This document shows, one piece after another, positions 7,705-15,731 of a stretch of DNA of 26,852 nucleotides (its first letter is position 1; the number at the start of each line of letters is the position of its first letter). Where the stretch lies: assembly GCA_964652975.1 (NCBI GenBank), contig CAZZCN010000045.1:1-26852 (forward strand). The letters run 5' to 3'. The notes under the pieces are model-generated. The model had not been told where the DNA came from, ran no database searches, and worked only from the letters and a program-made list of their open reading frames with translations. The DNA is from CAZZCN01 sp964652975. GTDB taxonomy: Bacteria > Bacillota > Clostridia > Saccharofermentanales > UBA5734. The translations under genes and the position numbers were made by a program.

Positions 7705-8575
7705 TTTTCTTTTTTCTTTTCCTTCTATTAGGTGCTTTTATTACTTCGGGTCTGTTGCGGATAAAAATTATCTTTGACTTTGAGTTACCCATGATTCTCT
7801 CTTCAAGGTCAAAGGCGTTAAGGGATTTGAGTAAAAGCGAAAGCCTTTGAAAACCATAGTTTCGTGGGTCAAAATCCGGTTCTTTCTTGTTGACATTGGC
7901 ACCAACTGCGGCAAGATTGGCCCATCCGTCCTCATCGCTCAAATCCGATACTGAAGATGCTATCAAGACCTTTAAATCATTTTTATCTGTCTTTACAGTA
8001 AGTTTTTCTGGTGTATCAACAGCCTTCTCTGGTGAATCTGCGCCTTTTTCTTTTCCAGCGGCAGATTTCTCATCAGGTCTTGTCTTGATTTCCGGTGTCT
8101 GATTCTCTACCTGTGATTCCGGAATCACCTGTGTCTGGCTTAGAATCTCAATATAGATGAATTTGCTACAAGCTGCGATAAATGAAATTGGTGTTTTCCT
8201 TTCGCCTATTCCATAAACAACCTTGCCGGCCTCGCGTAGTCTTATTGCAAGTCTCGTAAAATCGCTGTCACTTGATACGATACAAAATCCATCAACTGCG
8301 TTAGTATAAAGTATGTCCATTGCGTCAATAATCATGGCAGAGTCCGTGGAATTTTTGCCACTTGTATATCCGTACTGCTGCATTGGTGTAAGGGCATGTT
8401 CTAAAAGCGAATTTTTCCATCCGACAAGCTCAGGTCTTGTCCAGTCGCCGTAGATTCTTTTGATTGTAGGAGTCCCGTAACGCGAAACCTCGATAAGCAT
8501 GTTTTTGATATTTTTGTAGGAAATGTTATCTGCGTCAATAAGCACGGCCAGTCTGTTATCGTTTATTTCGTTCAA
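7679..8575 (-). CDS. NYN-domain (LabA/DUF88-type) putative RNase with C-terminal OST-HTH-like region
   Basis: The N-terminal half is a NYN (PIN-like) nuclease domain. Acidic motifs LIDADN, STDSAMIIDAMD and SSDSDF are the expected metal-binding Asp residues, and the domain closes with the usual FIAACSKFIYIE. A charged Glu/Lys/Pro linker follows, then a block of about 70 residues (LIASSVSDLSDEDGWANLAA...) that looks like the OST-HTH/LOTUS RNA-binding module often paired with NYN. A role in RNA turnover is inferred. Start choice: the frame reaches a TTG at 8605 with no ribosome site, while the TTG at 8575 follows GAAGGGGGAA by 7 bases, giving about 298 residues. The end overlaps pgeF. Confidence 0.85.
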   Translation of the reverse strand: MNEINDNRLAVLIDADNISYKNIKNMLIEVSRYGTPTIKRIYGDWTRPELVGWKNSLLEHALTPMQQYGYTSGKNSTDSAMIIDAMDILYTNAVDGFCIVSSDSDFTRLAIRLREAGKVVYGIGERKTPISFIAACSKFIYIEILSQTQVIPESQVENQTPEIKTRPDEKSAAGKEKGADSPEKAVDTPEKLTVKTDKNDLKVLIASSVSDLSDEDGWANLAAVGANVNKKEPDFDPRNYGFQRLSLLLKSLNAFDLEERIMGNSKSKIIFIRNRPEVIKAPNRRKRKKKNDEVKQSQ

Positions 8576-8589
8576 AATTATTCCCCCTT

Positions 8590-8661
8590 CAGATTTTGCT
8601 GACAATCGAATTTGCCGCTTTATAATCAGATTTTGCTGACAATCGAGTTTGTCGCTTTATA
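8590..8661. repeat. 37-bp tandem duplication at a gene junction
   Basis: Two copies of a 35-base segment (8590-8624 and 8627-8661), starting CAGATTTTGCTGACAATCGA and differing at two bases, lie two bases apart. The right copy encodes the last residues of the hexapeptide protein (YKATNSIVSKI). The left copy is the same tail duplicated (YKAANSIVSKI then stop), now in the leader of the NYN gene. Confidence 0.88.
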
Positions 8662-9306
8662 TATTGAGTTTTCAGGTACGATGCCTCTTACACCGGACAA
8701 TGGATATACGTTAGAGTTTCTGCCAATTATTGTACCGGGATTCATAACACTGTTACAGCCGATTTCGGTAAAATCACCTAATATCGCTCCGAACTTTTTC
8801 ATTCCGGTTTCAATCTTTTCGTCTCCGATTTTAAGTACGACATTGGTCTTGTCTGATTTTACATTAGATGTGATTGCACCAGCGCCCATGTGAGCCTTGT
8901 ATCCAAGGATTGAATCCCCGACATAATTGTAGTGCGGAACCTGGACACAGTTAAATAATATAACGTTCTTGAGTTCTGTGGAATTGCCTACGACCGCGCC
9001 TTCCCCAACCAATGCATTACCCCGTATAAAAGCGCAGTGTCTGATATCTGCGTTATGTCCTATGATGACGGGGCCTGTAATCGAAGCACTTTTTGCAACA
9101 GTCGCCGTCTTGCTAATCCATATGTTTTCACCTGTCTTGTCATAGTCCACGAGTGAAAGCCCTGCACCGATTTCCATGATGATTTTACCTATGTGCGGCA
9201 GTATCTCCCATGGATATTCGAATCTAGCAAAAAAGTCCTTGGCAATTGTCTGATTTATATCTAAAAGTGCCTTTACTGTTATGGAATTTTTCGTATTTTC
9301 GTCCAT
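8626..9306 (-). CDS. Left-handed beta-helix (hexapeptide-repeat) protein, GlmU C-terminal-like
   Basis: The central 150 residues are imperfect hexapeptide repeats (for example IWISKTATVAKSASITGPVIIGHNADI) followed by GAGAITSNVKSDKTNVVLKIGD, the pattern of the acetyltransferase half of GlmU and UDP-GlcNAc pyrophosphorylase-related proteins. No nucleotidyltransferase domain is present at 226 residues. It is most likely a stand-alone acyl or nucleotidyl-sugar-related transferase; the substrate cannot be read from the sequence. The ATG at 9306 follows TTTGGAGGATCT, a strong ribosome site. It is the first gene of a minus-strand group with the NYN and pgeF genes; the NYN start lies 50 bases downstream, across the duplicated tail. 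Confidence 0.85.
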   Translation of the reverse strand: MDENTKNSITVKALLDINQTIAKDFFARFEYPWEILPHIGKIIMEIGAGLSLVDYDKTGENIWISKTATVAKSASITGPVIIGHNADIRHCAFIRGNALVGEGAVVGNSTELKNVILFNCVQVPHYNYVGDSILGYKAHMGAGAITSNVKSDKTNVVLKIGDEKIETGMKKFGAILGDFTEIGCNSVMNPGTIIGRNSNVYPLSGVRGIVPENSIYKATNSIVSKI

Positions 9307-9629
9307 AGATCCTCCAAATTGTTATGTTTTATGAGCGGCTATTTGATTATCAATTCAAATTTTTAAAACAATTCTACTTGTTTTGTGTCTCTATTTTATT
9401 GTAACATATATAATTTCAAGCTAGCATATAGTAATTTGTTTCTCTACTTGCAATTAATATTCTTTATCTGTTCCATTGTCTTATTATAATTTCACTTTTC
9501 TAATCCCAAACATTTAGTTTAATTACCATTTTAGCATTCTTTGATGCATTCTAAAAGTTTTTTATTGATTTTGCTTGTGCGTTTGAATATATCATTCTTT
9601 ATAAAAATTAATTTCTGAAATTTTTGTTC
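9307..9629. other. AT-rich intergenic region
   Basis: No coding potential, tRNA or strong hairpin is seen here. The higher half holds the likely promoter of the hexapeptide gene. The lower half follows the ABC gene and shows only a weak AT-only stem and a TTTTAG...CTAAAA inverted repeat near 9530-9557. Confidence 0.6.
9425..9453 (-). promoter_or_regulatory. Candidate promoter for hexapeptide-NYN-pgeF
   Basis: TTGCAA (9448-9453) and TATATG (9425-9430) with a 17-base spacer, about 120 bases before the first start codon. The -35 is the same as at the T-box promoter. The AT-rich setting limits confidence. Confidence 0.45.
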
Positions 9630-11807
9630 TTAGACTGCATTCATCTCAAGCTGCGCTTTGACGAGATTATAATAAATTCCTCGCTTTGCTATTAATTCAT
9701 CGTGTTTGCCGATTTCTGCAATTTTGTTCTGGTCGATAACTATTATCCTGTCGCTTTTCCTAAGTGTAGAAAGACGGTGTGCAATAACAAAAGTTGTTCG
9801 GCCTTGAGTCAGCCTGTGAATAGCTTCTTGAATTTGAAACTCGGTTTCGGTATCAAGACTGCTTGTCGCCTCATCCAGCACAAGGATTTTGGGGTTGTTC
9901 AAAATCGCTCTGGCAATAGCTATTCTCTGCCTTTCACCGCCTGAAAGAGTGACGCCTTTTTCTCCCACTCTTGTATTATAACCATCCGGAAATTTTACAA
10001 TAAAATCATGTGCATTTGCAATTTTTGCAGCATGAATAATCTGATCCAAGGTAGCTGTCGGCATGGAATAACGTATGTTGTCCAGTACGCTTCCTGAAAA
10101 AAGAAAAGTGTCCTGTAGGACAACCCCGATCTGCGAATGGAGGTTTTGCGGGTCAAAGCGGTTTATGCTTTTACCATCGATTTTAATATCACCATAATTA
10201 GGGTCGTAGAGCCTTATGAGTAGGTTGATCAGAGTGGATTTACCTGCACCGGAGTATCCGACGATTCCAATCATCTCACCTTTGGTTACTTCAAAAGACA
10301 CATCTTCCAGAACCGGCTCATAAGTCTTATATCCAAATCTGACATTTTCGAACGAGACATCGCCATCAATTTCATCTGATATTGGATTTTGAGACACTCC
10401 AATTTCCCTCTCATCTTCAAGTACGTCGTATATCCTCTCTATGCTGCTGATTGTCTGGTAAAGCAACCTTGGCAGCATGCTCATCCATGTGAGCGGACCC
10501 ATGAGTATTGCTGTATAGGCAAGATATTGTCCCAGTTCACCTATTGTGAATGTTCCATCAATAACATTTCGTCCACCCATAAGCAGTACAATCAGTGAAG
10601 CGAGTCCCATAAGCAGTCCTACTCCAGGATTAAAGGTCGCCCAGAATTTCTCATTGGCGCTTTGTTTTTCGGCTAGCTGCCTGTTGATATCTATAAACTG
10701 GTTACTCTGCTCTTCCTCCTTACCAAAGGCTTTTATAACCCTTATGCCAGAAAGCGCGTCCTGAAGCTGGTTATTGGCTCTGTCTTCAAATCTCCATTGT
10801 GCGGAAAATTTTCTTTTGAACCTTCTTCGGAATGTCCTTGAAACTATTAGAATAAATGGAATTACGGTCGATGCAGCCAGTGTGATTTTCCAGTCCATTA
10901 TGCTCATAAGTGTAAGAGCACCCACCATGGAAAGCAATGATGAAAGCATGTTGGAAAATCCCATTTCAAAAAACTTCCTTATTACCGAAGTGTCATGCCC
11001 TATCCTGTTCAAAAGTTCACCCGGACTTCTGTCCATTATGAACTCAAGCGACGTGGACTGTAGTTTTGAATAAATCTGCTCGCGCAAATCCTTGCTGACA
11101 TTGGTGCCAAGCTTTACTGTCATCTTGTTCCTGACTATGGCAATTAAAAGAACCGACATGTTCATCACGAAAACCGTTATGAAAAAAACAAGAATGTCTT
11201 TGACTTTGCCATCTAAAGGAATCAGGTATTTGTCGATGAAAATTCTTTCAACATACCTTGTTCCAAGCACTAGCACCGCTGACAAGACCATTAGAACTGT
11301 AATGATAATAAATTCGGCTTTGTATGGTTTTGCCATCGCCATGATTCTTCTCAAAAACCGCCCTTTGGACGAGCATCTCACACAAGTTTTGGCTCCTGAC
11401 ATTGCCCTTTTACACACAGGGCAAATCTTCTCTGGCTCTTTACTGTAAACCCGTTTGTTCTCTCCCACTCTCAGTCTTTCAAGGCCTTCGGCGAAATAGG
11501 AAAATGCAATCATATGCGCCATTGTGAATCTGCAAAACAGAATTTCTGAGTCTTCGGTTTTTATTATTAAAACTCCACTGTGAACCATTGGTTCGCACTT
11601 GAATTTCTGGCATTCGGCAATCAGAAAAATCTTCTCAACAACATTCTTATTTAGTAAAAGCAGATGCTTGTCCGTTGCAACCGCAAAACACCCCGCTAAA
11701 AGGTCACCCTTCGGGGAAATGTCGGCGGGTATGCAGTAAATAATCTCTTCACCATATTGTTCAATTGTTTTTCGCTGCTCCGGGGAGAGCGGGTAATTCA
11801 GGTTCAT
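9630..11807 (-). CDS. ABC exporter half (PH-like region, zinc ribbon, TMD, NBD), DUF1854-associated
   Basis: Type IV (exporter-fold) ABC protein of 725 residues. Residues 1-115 precede the membrane part and resemble a bacterial PH-like beta domain (TDKHLLLL..., GVLIIKTEDSEILF...). A zinc ribbon follows with Cys129, Cys132, Cys142 and Cys145. The six-helix membrane domain spans about 160-450. The nucleotide-binding domain has Walker A GYSGAGKST (517-525), Q-loop LQDTF, signature LSGGERQ (621-627), Walker B ILVLDEAT with Glu646, and switch IAHRLS. All ATPase residues are present. It starts at an ATG behind AAGAGGAAA, 9 bases after the DUF1854 gene, and probably pairs with the ABC gene at 12406-14931. 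Such sets have been linked to cyanophycin metabolism in some genomes; no cyanophycin gene is visible here. Confidence 0.88.
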   Translation of the reverse strand: MNLNYPLSPEQRKTIEQYGEEIIYCIPADISPKGDLLAGCFAVATDKHLLLLNKNVVEKIFLIAECQKFKCEPMVHSGVLIIKTEDSEILFCRFTMAHMIAFSYFAEGLERLRVGENKRVYSKEPEKICPVCKRAMSGAKTCVRCSSKGRFLRRIMAMAKPYKAEFIIITVLMVLSAVLVLGTRYVERIFIDKYLIPLDGKVKDILVFFITVFVMNMSVLLIAIVRNKMTVKLGTNVSKDLREQIYSKLQSTSLEFIMDRSPGELLNRIGHDTSVIRKFFEMGFSNMLSSLLSMVGALTLMSIMDWKITLAASTVIPFILIVSRTFRRRFKRKFSAQWRFEDRANNQLQDALSGIRVIKAFGKEEEQSNQFIDINRQLAEKQSANEKFWATFNPGVGLLMGLASLIVLLMGGRNVIDGTFTIGELGQYLAYTAILMGPLTWMSMLPRLLYQTISSIERIYDVLEDEREIGVSQNPISDEIDGDVSFENVRFGYKTYEPVLEDVSFEVTKGEMIGIVGYSGAGKSTLINLLIRLYDPNYGDIKIDGKSINRFDPQNLHSQIGVVLQDTFLFSGSVLDNIRYSMPTATLDQIIHAAKIANAHDFIVKFPDGYNTRVGEKGVTLSGGERQRIAIARAILNNPKILVLDEATSSLDTETEFQIQEAIHRLTQGRTTFVIAHRLSTLRKSDRIIVIDQNKIAEIGKHDELIAKRGIYYNLVKAQLEMNAV

Positions 11808-11816
11808 AATTTCCTC

Positions 11817-12302
11817 TTATAAAAACAAGTCTATCATTTTCTGTTCTTTCTTACTTAATTGATAAAAGTCCAATATCTCAAAGCGATTCGAGTCCAAATC
11901 GCTTATCAGCAGGCGTTTTTCGGTGATTCTGACTATCGGGTTCCAAATGGTGGTTGTAAAATTCATATCACCTCGGTCGGTCTCAACCCTCCAATACGCA
12001 AATCCGTATTCCTCTTTTATATCATTGATTTTTCTAATAACGGGCGTAAAATATCTCATCTCGAGTTGCTCCAGTATGTTCTCACGGATATCTTCGGGCC
12101 AGCCGTCGAGTTCGTCAATAAGCCCTATCTCCTCAGCTTTGGGGGTTACGTCCCTGACTGACAGATAACGGTTGGGCTCGCTGAAAGGGAAAACCCTGTA
12201 AATTGCCACTCTCGGGTATTCCTTATCCTGAAACTTGAGCGAAAGAAACCCACCCTGAGTCTTTGCAAACTCTGTATTTTGGGGCGTCAGAACCTTTATG
12301 TT
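11817..12302 (-). CDS. DUF1854-family protein (N-terminus lost in assembly gap)
   Basis: About 161 C-terminal residues are readable. The text (VRDVTPKAEEIGLIDELDGWPEDIRENILEQLE, given here only as key parts: VRDVTPKAEEIGLI, RYFTPVI, GFAYWRVETDRG, WNPIVRI) fits DUF1854, a small domain found beside ABC exporters. The start codon lies in or beyond the run of N, so true length and the space to the previous gene are unknown. It sits between two ABC genes on the same strand and is likely their accessory subunit; its biochemical role is not known to me. The stop at 11817 is 9 bases before the next ABC gene. Confidence 0.82.
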   Translation of the reverse strand, partial: NIKVLTPQNTEFAKTQGGFLSLKFQDKEYPRVAIYRVFPFSEPNRYLSVRDVTPKAEEIGLIDELDGWPEDIRENILEQLEMRYFTPVIRKINDIKEEYGFAYWRVETDRGDMNFTTTIWNPIVRITEKRLLISDLDSNRFEILDFYQLSKKEQKMIDLFL

Positions 12303-12402
12303 NNNNNNNNNNNNNNNNNNNNNNNNNNNNNNNNNNNNNNNNNNNNNNNNNNNNNNNNNNNNNNNNNNNNNNNNNNNNNNNNNNNNNNNNNNNNNNNNNN
12401 NN
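12303..12402. other. Assembly gap (100 N)
   Basis: Exactly 100 N, the usual placeholder for a gap of unknown size. It removes the start of the DUF1854 gene and possibly more sequence. The upstream ABC gene is complete, since its stop codon (12406-12408) is just outside the gap. Confidence 0.99.
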
Positions 12403-12405
12403 TGC

Positions 12406-14931
12406 CTACTCACCCCTTAAGGCTAACGCTTTCGTCTGCAACTGCATCAGCTTATGATAAGTGCCTTTGTTTTTGAACAGCTCACTGTGCGTTCCTTCCT
12501 CGACAATTTTCGAATCCTCAAGAACTATCATATGATCTGCTTCCTTGAGACTCGAAAGTCTGTGCGCGATTGAAATTGTTGTACGGTCGCGTATAAGGTA
12601 CTTTAAAGCCTTTTGTATCTTCTGCTCTGTCAGTGTATCAACGGATGCCGTAGCCTCATCCAGTATAAGCACCTGAGGGTCGGCAAGAATTGCGCGGGCG
12701 ATGGATATCCTCTGCTTTTCGCCGCCTGAAAGCTCCTTGCCACCCGTTCCGACAACAGTATCATAGCCATGTGGCAGTTTGGAAATGAAATCATGCGCAC
12801 TTGCGGCCATTGATGCAAAAAGTATATCCTGTCTGCTGCAGTCAGGTTTTGCATATGCGATGTTTGCTGCGAGTGTCCCTTTAAAAATGAAAGTGTCCTG
12901 ACTTACAATCGCTATGTTTTTGCGCAAGTCTTCGAACGCCATTGACTTGATCGGGATGCCATCGATAAAAATCTCACCCTCCTTTGGGTCGTAAAACCTT
13001 GAAATAAGGTTGATCATCGTAGTTTTGCCTGCTCCGGACTGACCTACAATTCCGAAAAACTCGCCTGCCTTCACCTTGAAGCTTATATTCTCAAGGACAT
13101 TTTTGGCAGGATTATACGAAAACGATACGTTGCGTACTTCAATATCACCAGAGATTTTTGCTTTTCTTACAGGATCCTTTATCTGCGAAATCTCAGGCAC
13201 CGCATCAATAATCTCAAAAATCCTCTGTGCGCTGTTAAGACTTTGTGACCACCATCTGAACATAAACGACATGAAATCCAGCGGGCCGTTTAGCATTGCT
13301 GCATATCCCACAAAAGTTATAAGCGTTCCGTATGTCATACCACCGTTTTTGTTTAGTATAAGCCATGAACCAAGCCCCCATATTACAATGCTTGTAATAG
13401 TTTCTACCGTTGAAAAAAGTCCGAAAAATCTGTTGTCATAATCTACAAGGTCAAGTTCAGAATCCCTGACACGGCCGCTTATTCTCTTGAATCTCTCATT
13501 TTCTGAAATCTCCTGTCCGAATGCCTTTACAACCCTTGCACCGGTTAGATTGTCTGAGACAGCTGCATTCATGTTACGCAGACTTCTGTGTCTTTTGCCA
13601 TGCATGTGCCAAAGCCTGGGAATCATTCTATAACTGACGTATAAAAGTATCGGTATAAAACCCAATGCAAAAACAGTAAGAATCGGATTCATCGAGAACA
13701 TAACGGCTGCCGAGGACACCAAAATTATTATATTTATGAGAAAATACGGCAAACCGTCTATAAAAAAACTTGTAACCTCTGCCGAATCACTTTGTACTCT
13801 GGTTAAAAGACTTCCCGTCTGCTTCTGGTTAAAAAAACTCAGCGACAGATTCTGCATCGACTTGTAAATATCTGTTTTTAGATTAAATATCGCCTTCGGG
13901 ACAAATCCTGCAACCAGCCTGCCGTGGATTATGCCCACACCTTGCTGGAGCAGTCGTACAACAAGGATTGCCAATACAAGAATCAACAAAGAAGCAACCG
14001 CGTTTCTTCCCTTAAAGAGAAAGAAGGTCGAGGCGTTGATTTTTGACGACAGAACCTGGTCATAAAGCACTTTTCCGCTTAGATATGGTATGACAACACT
14101 GATACCGGAATAAAGAAATATACAGGCAACTATACCGGCAAATTGAATCTTATATGGCTTGAAATAACTCAGCACCCTTATGAACAATGACCTTTTGTCC
14201 ATGCATTTGGGGCAGATTTTGCGATTTTCGTCAGGATATGGCAGGTTACACTTTGGGCATACGCCTTTAGAATCATTGTCAATAAAATCTGTATCTTTAA
14301 ATTCTTCGTTCTTAATTTGCTTGTCAATCAAGGATTTCATTTTAAAAACAGCCTTCTGGCAGGAGTTTGAAAACGCTGCGATTGATTGCTCGTAATCCTC
14401 ATACTCAATAAGAATGAGACCGCCCACGACCTGTGAAAAAATCTCAATCGATTTGATTCGGGAAATATCATATTCCTTGAATTCAATAACTTGCGAAAGC
14501 TGGTCATTTGATTTATTACTGACATTAGCTTTATATTTTTTGCCGAATTTATTTCTGAATTTGCTCTTATTATCATCATTATTACAATTTGTATTGTTGG
14601 TATTGCCGGTAATATTGTTATTGTTGATATTATCGGTATTGTCAGTAATATTGGTATTGTTGGTATTAACAAATTCATCATTTTGCTTGAATTTTAATTG
14701 GTATCCAGGTTTGGAATGCATCCAATGGAAATGTTCTTTTTCATTTTTGCCTAATGGTTCTAACATCAATGTGTAGAGGGTTTTTTCTGTGAAAAATATA
14801 TATCCGTCGCAATTGTTGAATTCCAAATCACGGTCAAATGCTGTGCATGCAATGACTTTGTCCGGTTCAATGTTCCTGATTTGCAAGAGAGGTTTTATAT
14901 GCTCTGGGACGCCACCGAATTTGTTTTCCAT
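12406..14931 (-). CDS. ABC exporter half (PH-like region with Asn-rich insert, zinc ribbon, TMD, NBD)
   Basis: Second exporter-fold ABC protein, 841 residues, with the same order as the one at 9630-11807: N-terminal PH-like region (about 30-200), zinc ribbon (Cys225, Cys228, Cys240, Cys243), membrane domain (about 255-580) and nucleotide-binding domain. ATPase motifs are intact: Walker A GQSGAGKTT (630-638), Q-loop VSQDTF, signature LSGGEKQ (734-740), Walker B VLILDEAT with Glu759. The pair therefore looks like a heterodimer with two competent sites. Residues 88-126 are an Asn-rich insert splitting the PH-like region. The frame is open to a TTG at 14979, inside tatD. The ATG at 14931, behind TAAGGCG and 10 bases after tatD, is preferred. 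Confidence 0.86.
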   Translation of the reverse strand: MENKFGGVPEHIKPLLQIRNIEPDKVIACTAFDRDLEFNNCDGYIFFTEKTLYTLMLEPLGKNEKEHFHWMHSKPGYQLKFKQNDEFVNTNNTNITDNTDNINNNNITGNTNNTNCNNDDNKSKFRNKFGKKYKANVSNKSNDQLSQVIEFKEYDISRIKSIEIFSQVVGGLILIEYEDYEQSIAAFSNSCQKAVFKMKSLIDKQIKNEEFKDTDFIDNDSKGVCPKCNLPYPDENRKICPKCMDKRSLFIRVLSYFKPYKIQFAGIVACIFLYSGISVVIPYLSGKVLYDQVLSSKINASTFFLFKGRNAVASLLILVLAILVVRLLQQGVGIIHGRLVAGFVPKAIFNLKTDIYKSMQNLSLSFFNQKQTGSLLTRVQSDSAEVTSFFIDGLPYFLINIIILVSSAAVMFSMNPILTVFALGFIPILLYVSYRMIPRLWHMHGKRHRSLRNMNAAVSDNLTGARVVKAFGQEISENERFKRISGRVRDSELDLVDYDNRFFGLFSTVETITSIVIWGLGSWLILNKNGGMTYGTLITFVGYAAMLNGPLDFMSFMFRWWSQSLNSAQRIFEIIDAVPEISQIKDPVRKAKISGDIEVRNVSFSYNPAKNVLENISFKVKAGEFFGIVGQSGAGKTTMINLISRFYDPKEGEIFIDGIPIKSMAFEDLRKNIAIVSQDTFIFKGTLAANIAYAKPDCSRQDILFASMAASAHDFISKLPHGYDTVVGTGGKELSGGEKQRISIARAILADPQVLILDEATASVDTLTEQKIQKALKYLIRDRTTISIAHRLSSLKEADHMIVLEDSKIVEEGTHSELFKNKGTYHKLMQLQTKALALRGE
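14554..14670 (-). repeat. Asn-codon-rich low-complexity insert in ABC gene
   Basis: The plus strand shows recurring TATTGTTGGTATTG-like words. In the coding strand these are AAT/AAC/ACC codons giving runs such as NTNNTNITDNTDN. It lies between two otherwise ordinary beta-rich segments. Confidence 0.8.
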
Positions 14932-14941
14932 TTTTATCGCC

Positions 14942-15730
14942 TTACTGTGTAATTGAAAAAAGTCTGCATGCATTATCAAATGTTATTTTTTGAATTTCCT
15001 CGACCGGCATATCAAGAATTTCTGAGATTTTCGATGCCACATATCCTACGTATAGAGGCTCATTTCTCTTTCCTCTAAAAGGCTCAGGTGACAGATACGG
15101 ACAGTCAGTCTCTATCAATATCCTGTCAAGCGGTAGCTGCTTGATTAGATGTGCGGAATTTGTCGAATTCTTGAAAGTTATAGGACCTGCAAAGGATATA
15201 TAAAAACCGATGTCTAAAAGATTTCTTGCCAGGTTGTAATCCCCTGAAAAACAATGAAACACTCCCGGATTATCTGAGAGGATTCCTCGTTTTTTGTAAC
15301 CACGCACGATATGCAGGCAATCGTCGTGTGCTTTGCGGTCGTGCACGATTATTGGCAGTTTGTTTGCAGATGCAAGCTCAATCTGTCTGCAGAACACCTC
15401 TTTTTGCTTGTCTCGCGGTGAAAAATCATAATGGTAATCTAGTCCGATTTCGCCTATGGCAACAATTTTCCCTGGGCTTGTCTTTACCAGACCATCCAGC
15501 CAGATGTATGTATCCTCGTTAAAAGCTGATGCTTGATGGGGATGAATTCCCACAGAACAGTACAGTGAGTCATCAGTTAATGCCAGTTCAAGGGATTTGC
15601 GTGTGGAAACTTCGTCATATGAAGCTATCAGCATTTTACCAACGCCGCCATCACGTGCTCTTGTTATTACATCATTAACATCTTCATTGTACTTATCATC
15701 ATTTAGATGTACATGCGTGTCAAAAAGCAT
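14942..15730 (-). CDS. tatD: TatD-family metal-dependent hydrolase (DNase)
   Basis: TIM-barrel metallohydrolase of the TatD family, whose members show 3'-5' DNase activity. Metal ligands appear in FDTHVHLN (His6, His8), in IGEIGLDYHYD, in IIVHDRKA, in GVFHCFSGD and in IETDCPYLSPEPFRGKRNEP, all in the expected order. The length of 262 residues is normal. The frame reaches a TTG three codons earlier, but the ATG at 15730 begins at the canonical MLFDTHVHL and lies one base after the metG stop, so it is chosen. metG-tatD adjacency is common in Firmicutes. Confidence 0.94.
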   Translation of the reverse strand: MLFDTHVHLNDDKYNEDVNDVITRARDGGVGKMLIASYDEVSTRKSLELALTDDSLYCSVGIHPHQASAFNEDTYIWLDGLVKTSPGKIVAIGEIGLDYHYDFSPRDKQKEVFCRQIELASANKLPIIVHDRKAHDDCLHIVRGYKKRGILSDNPGVFHCFSGDYNLARNLLDIGFYISFAGPITFKNSTNSAHLIKQLPLDRILIETDCPYLSPEPFRGKRNEPLYVGYVASKISEILDMPVEEIQKITFDNACRLFSITQ

Positions 15731-15731
15731 C

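Noticed and set aside
8573..8605. Upstream TTG (8605) as the NYN gene start
   Set aside because: It has no ribosome site and lies inside the duplicated tail of the preceding gene, while 8575 follows a strong one.
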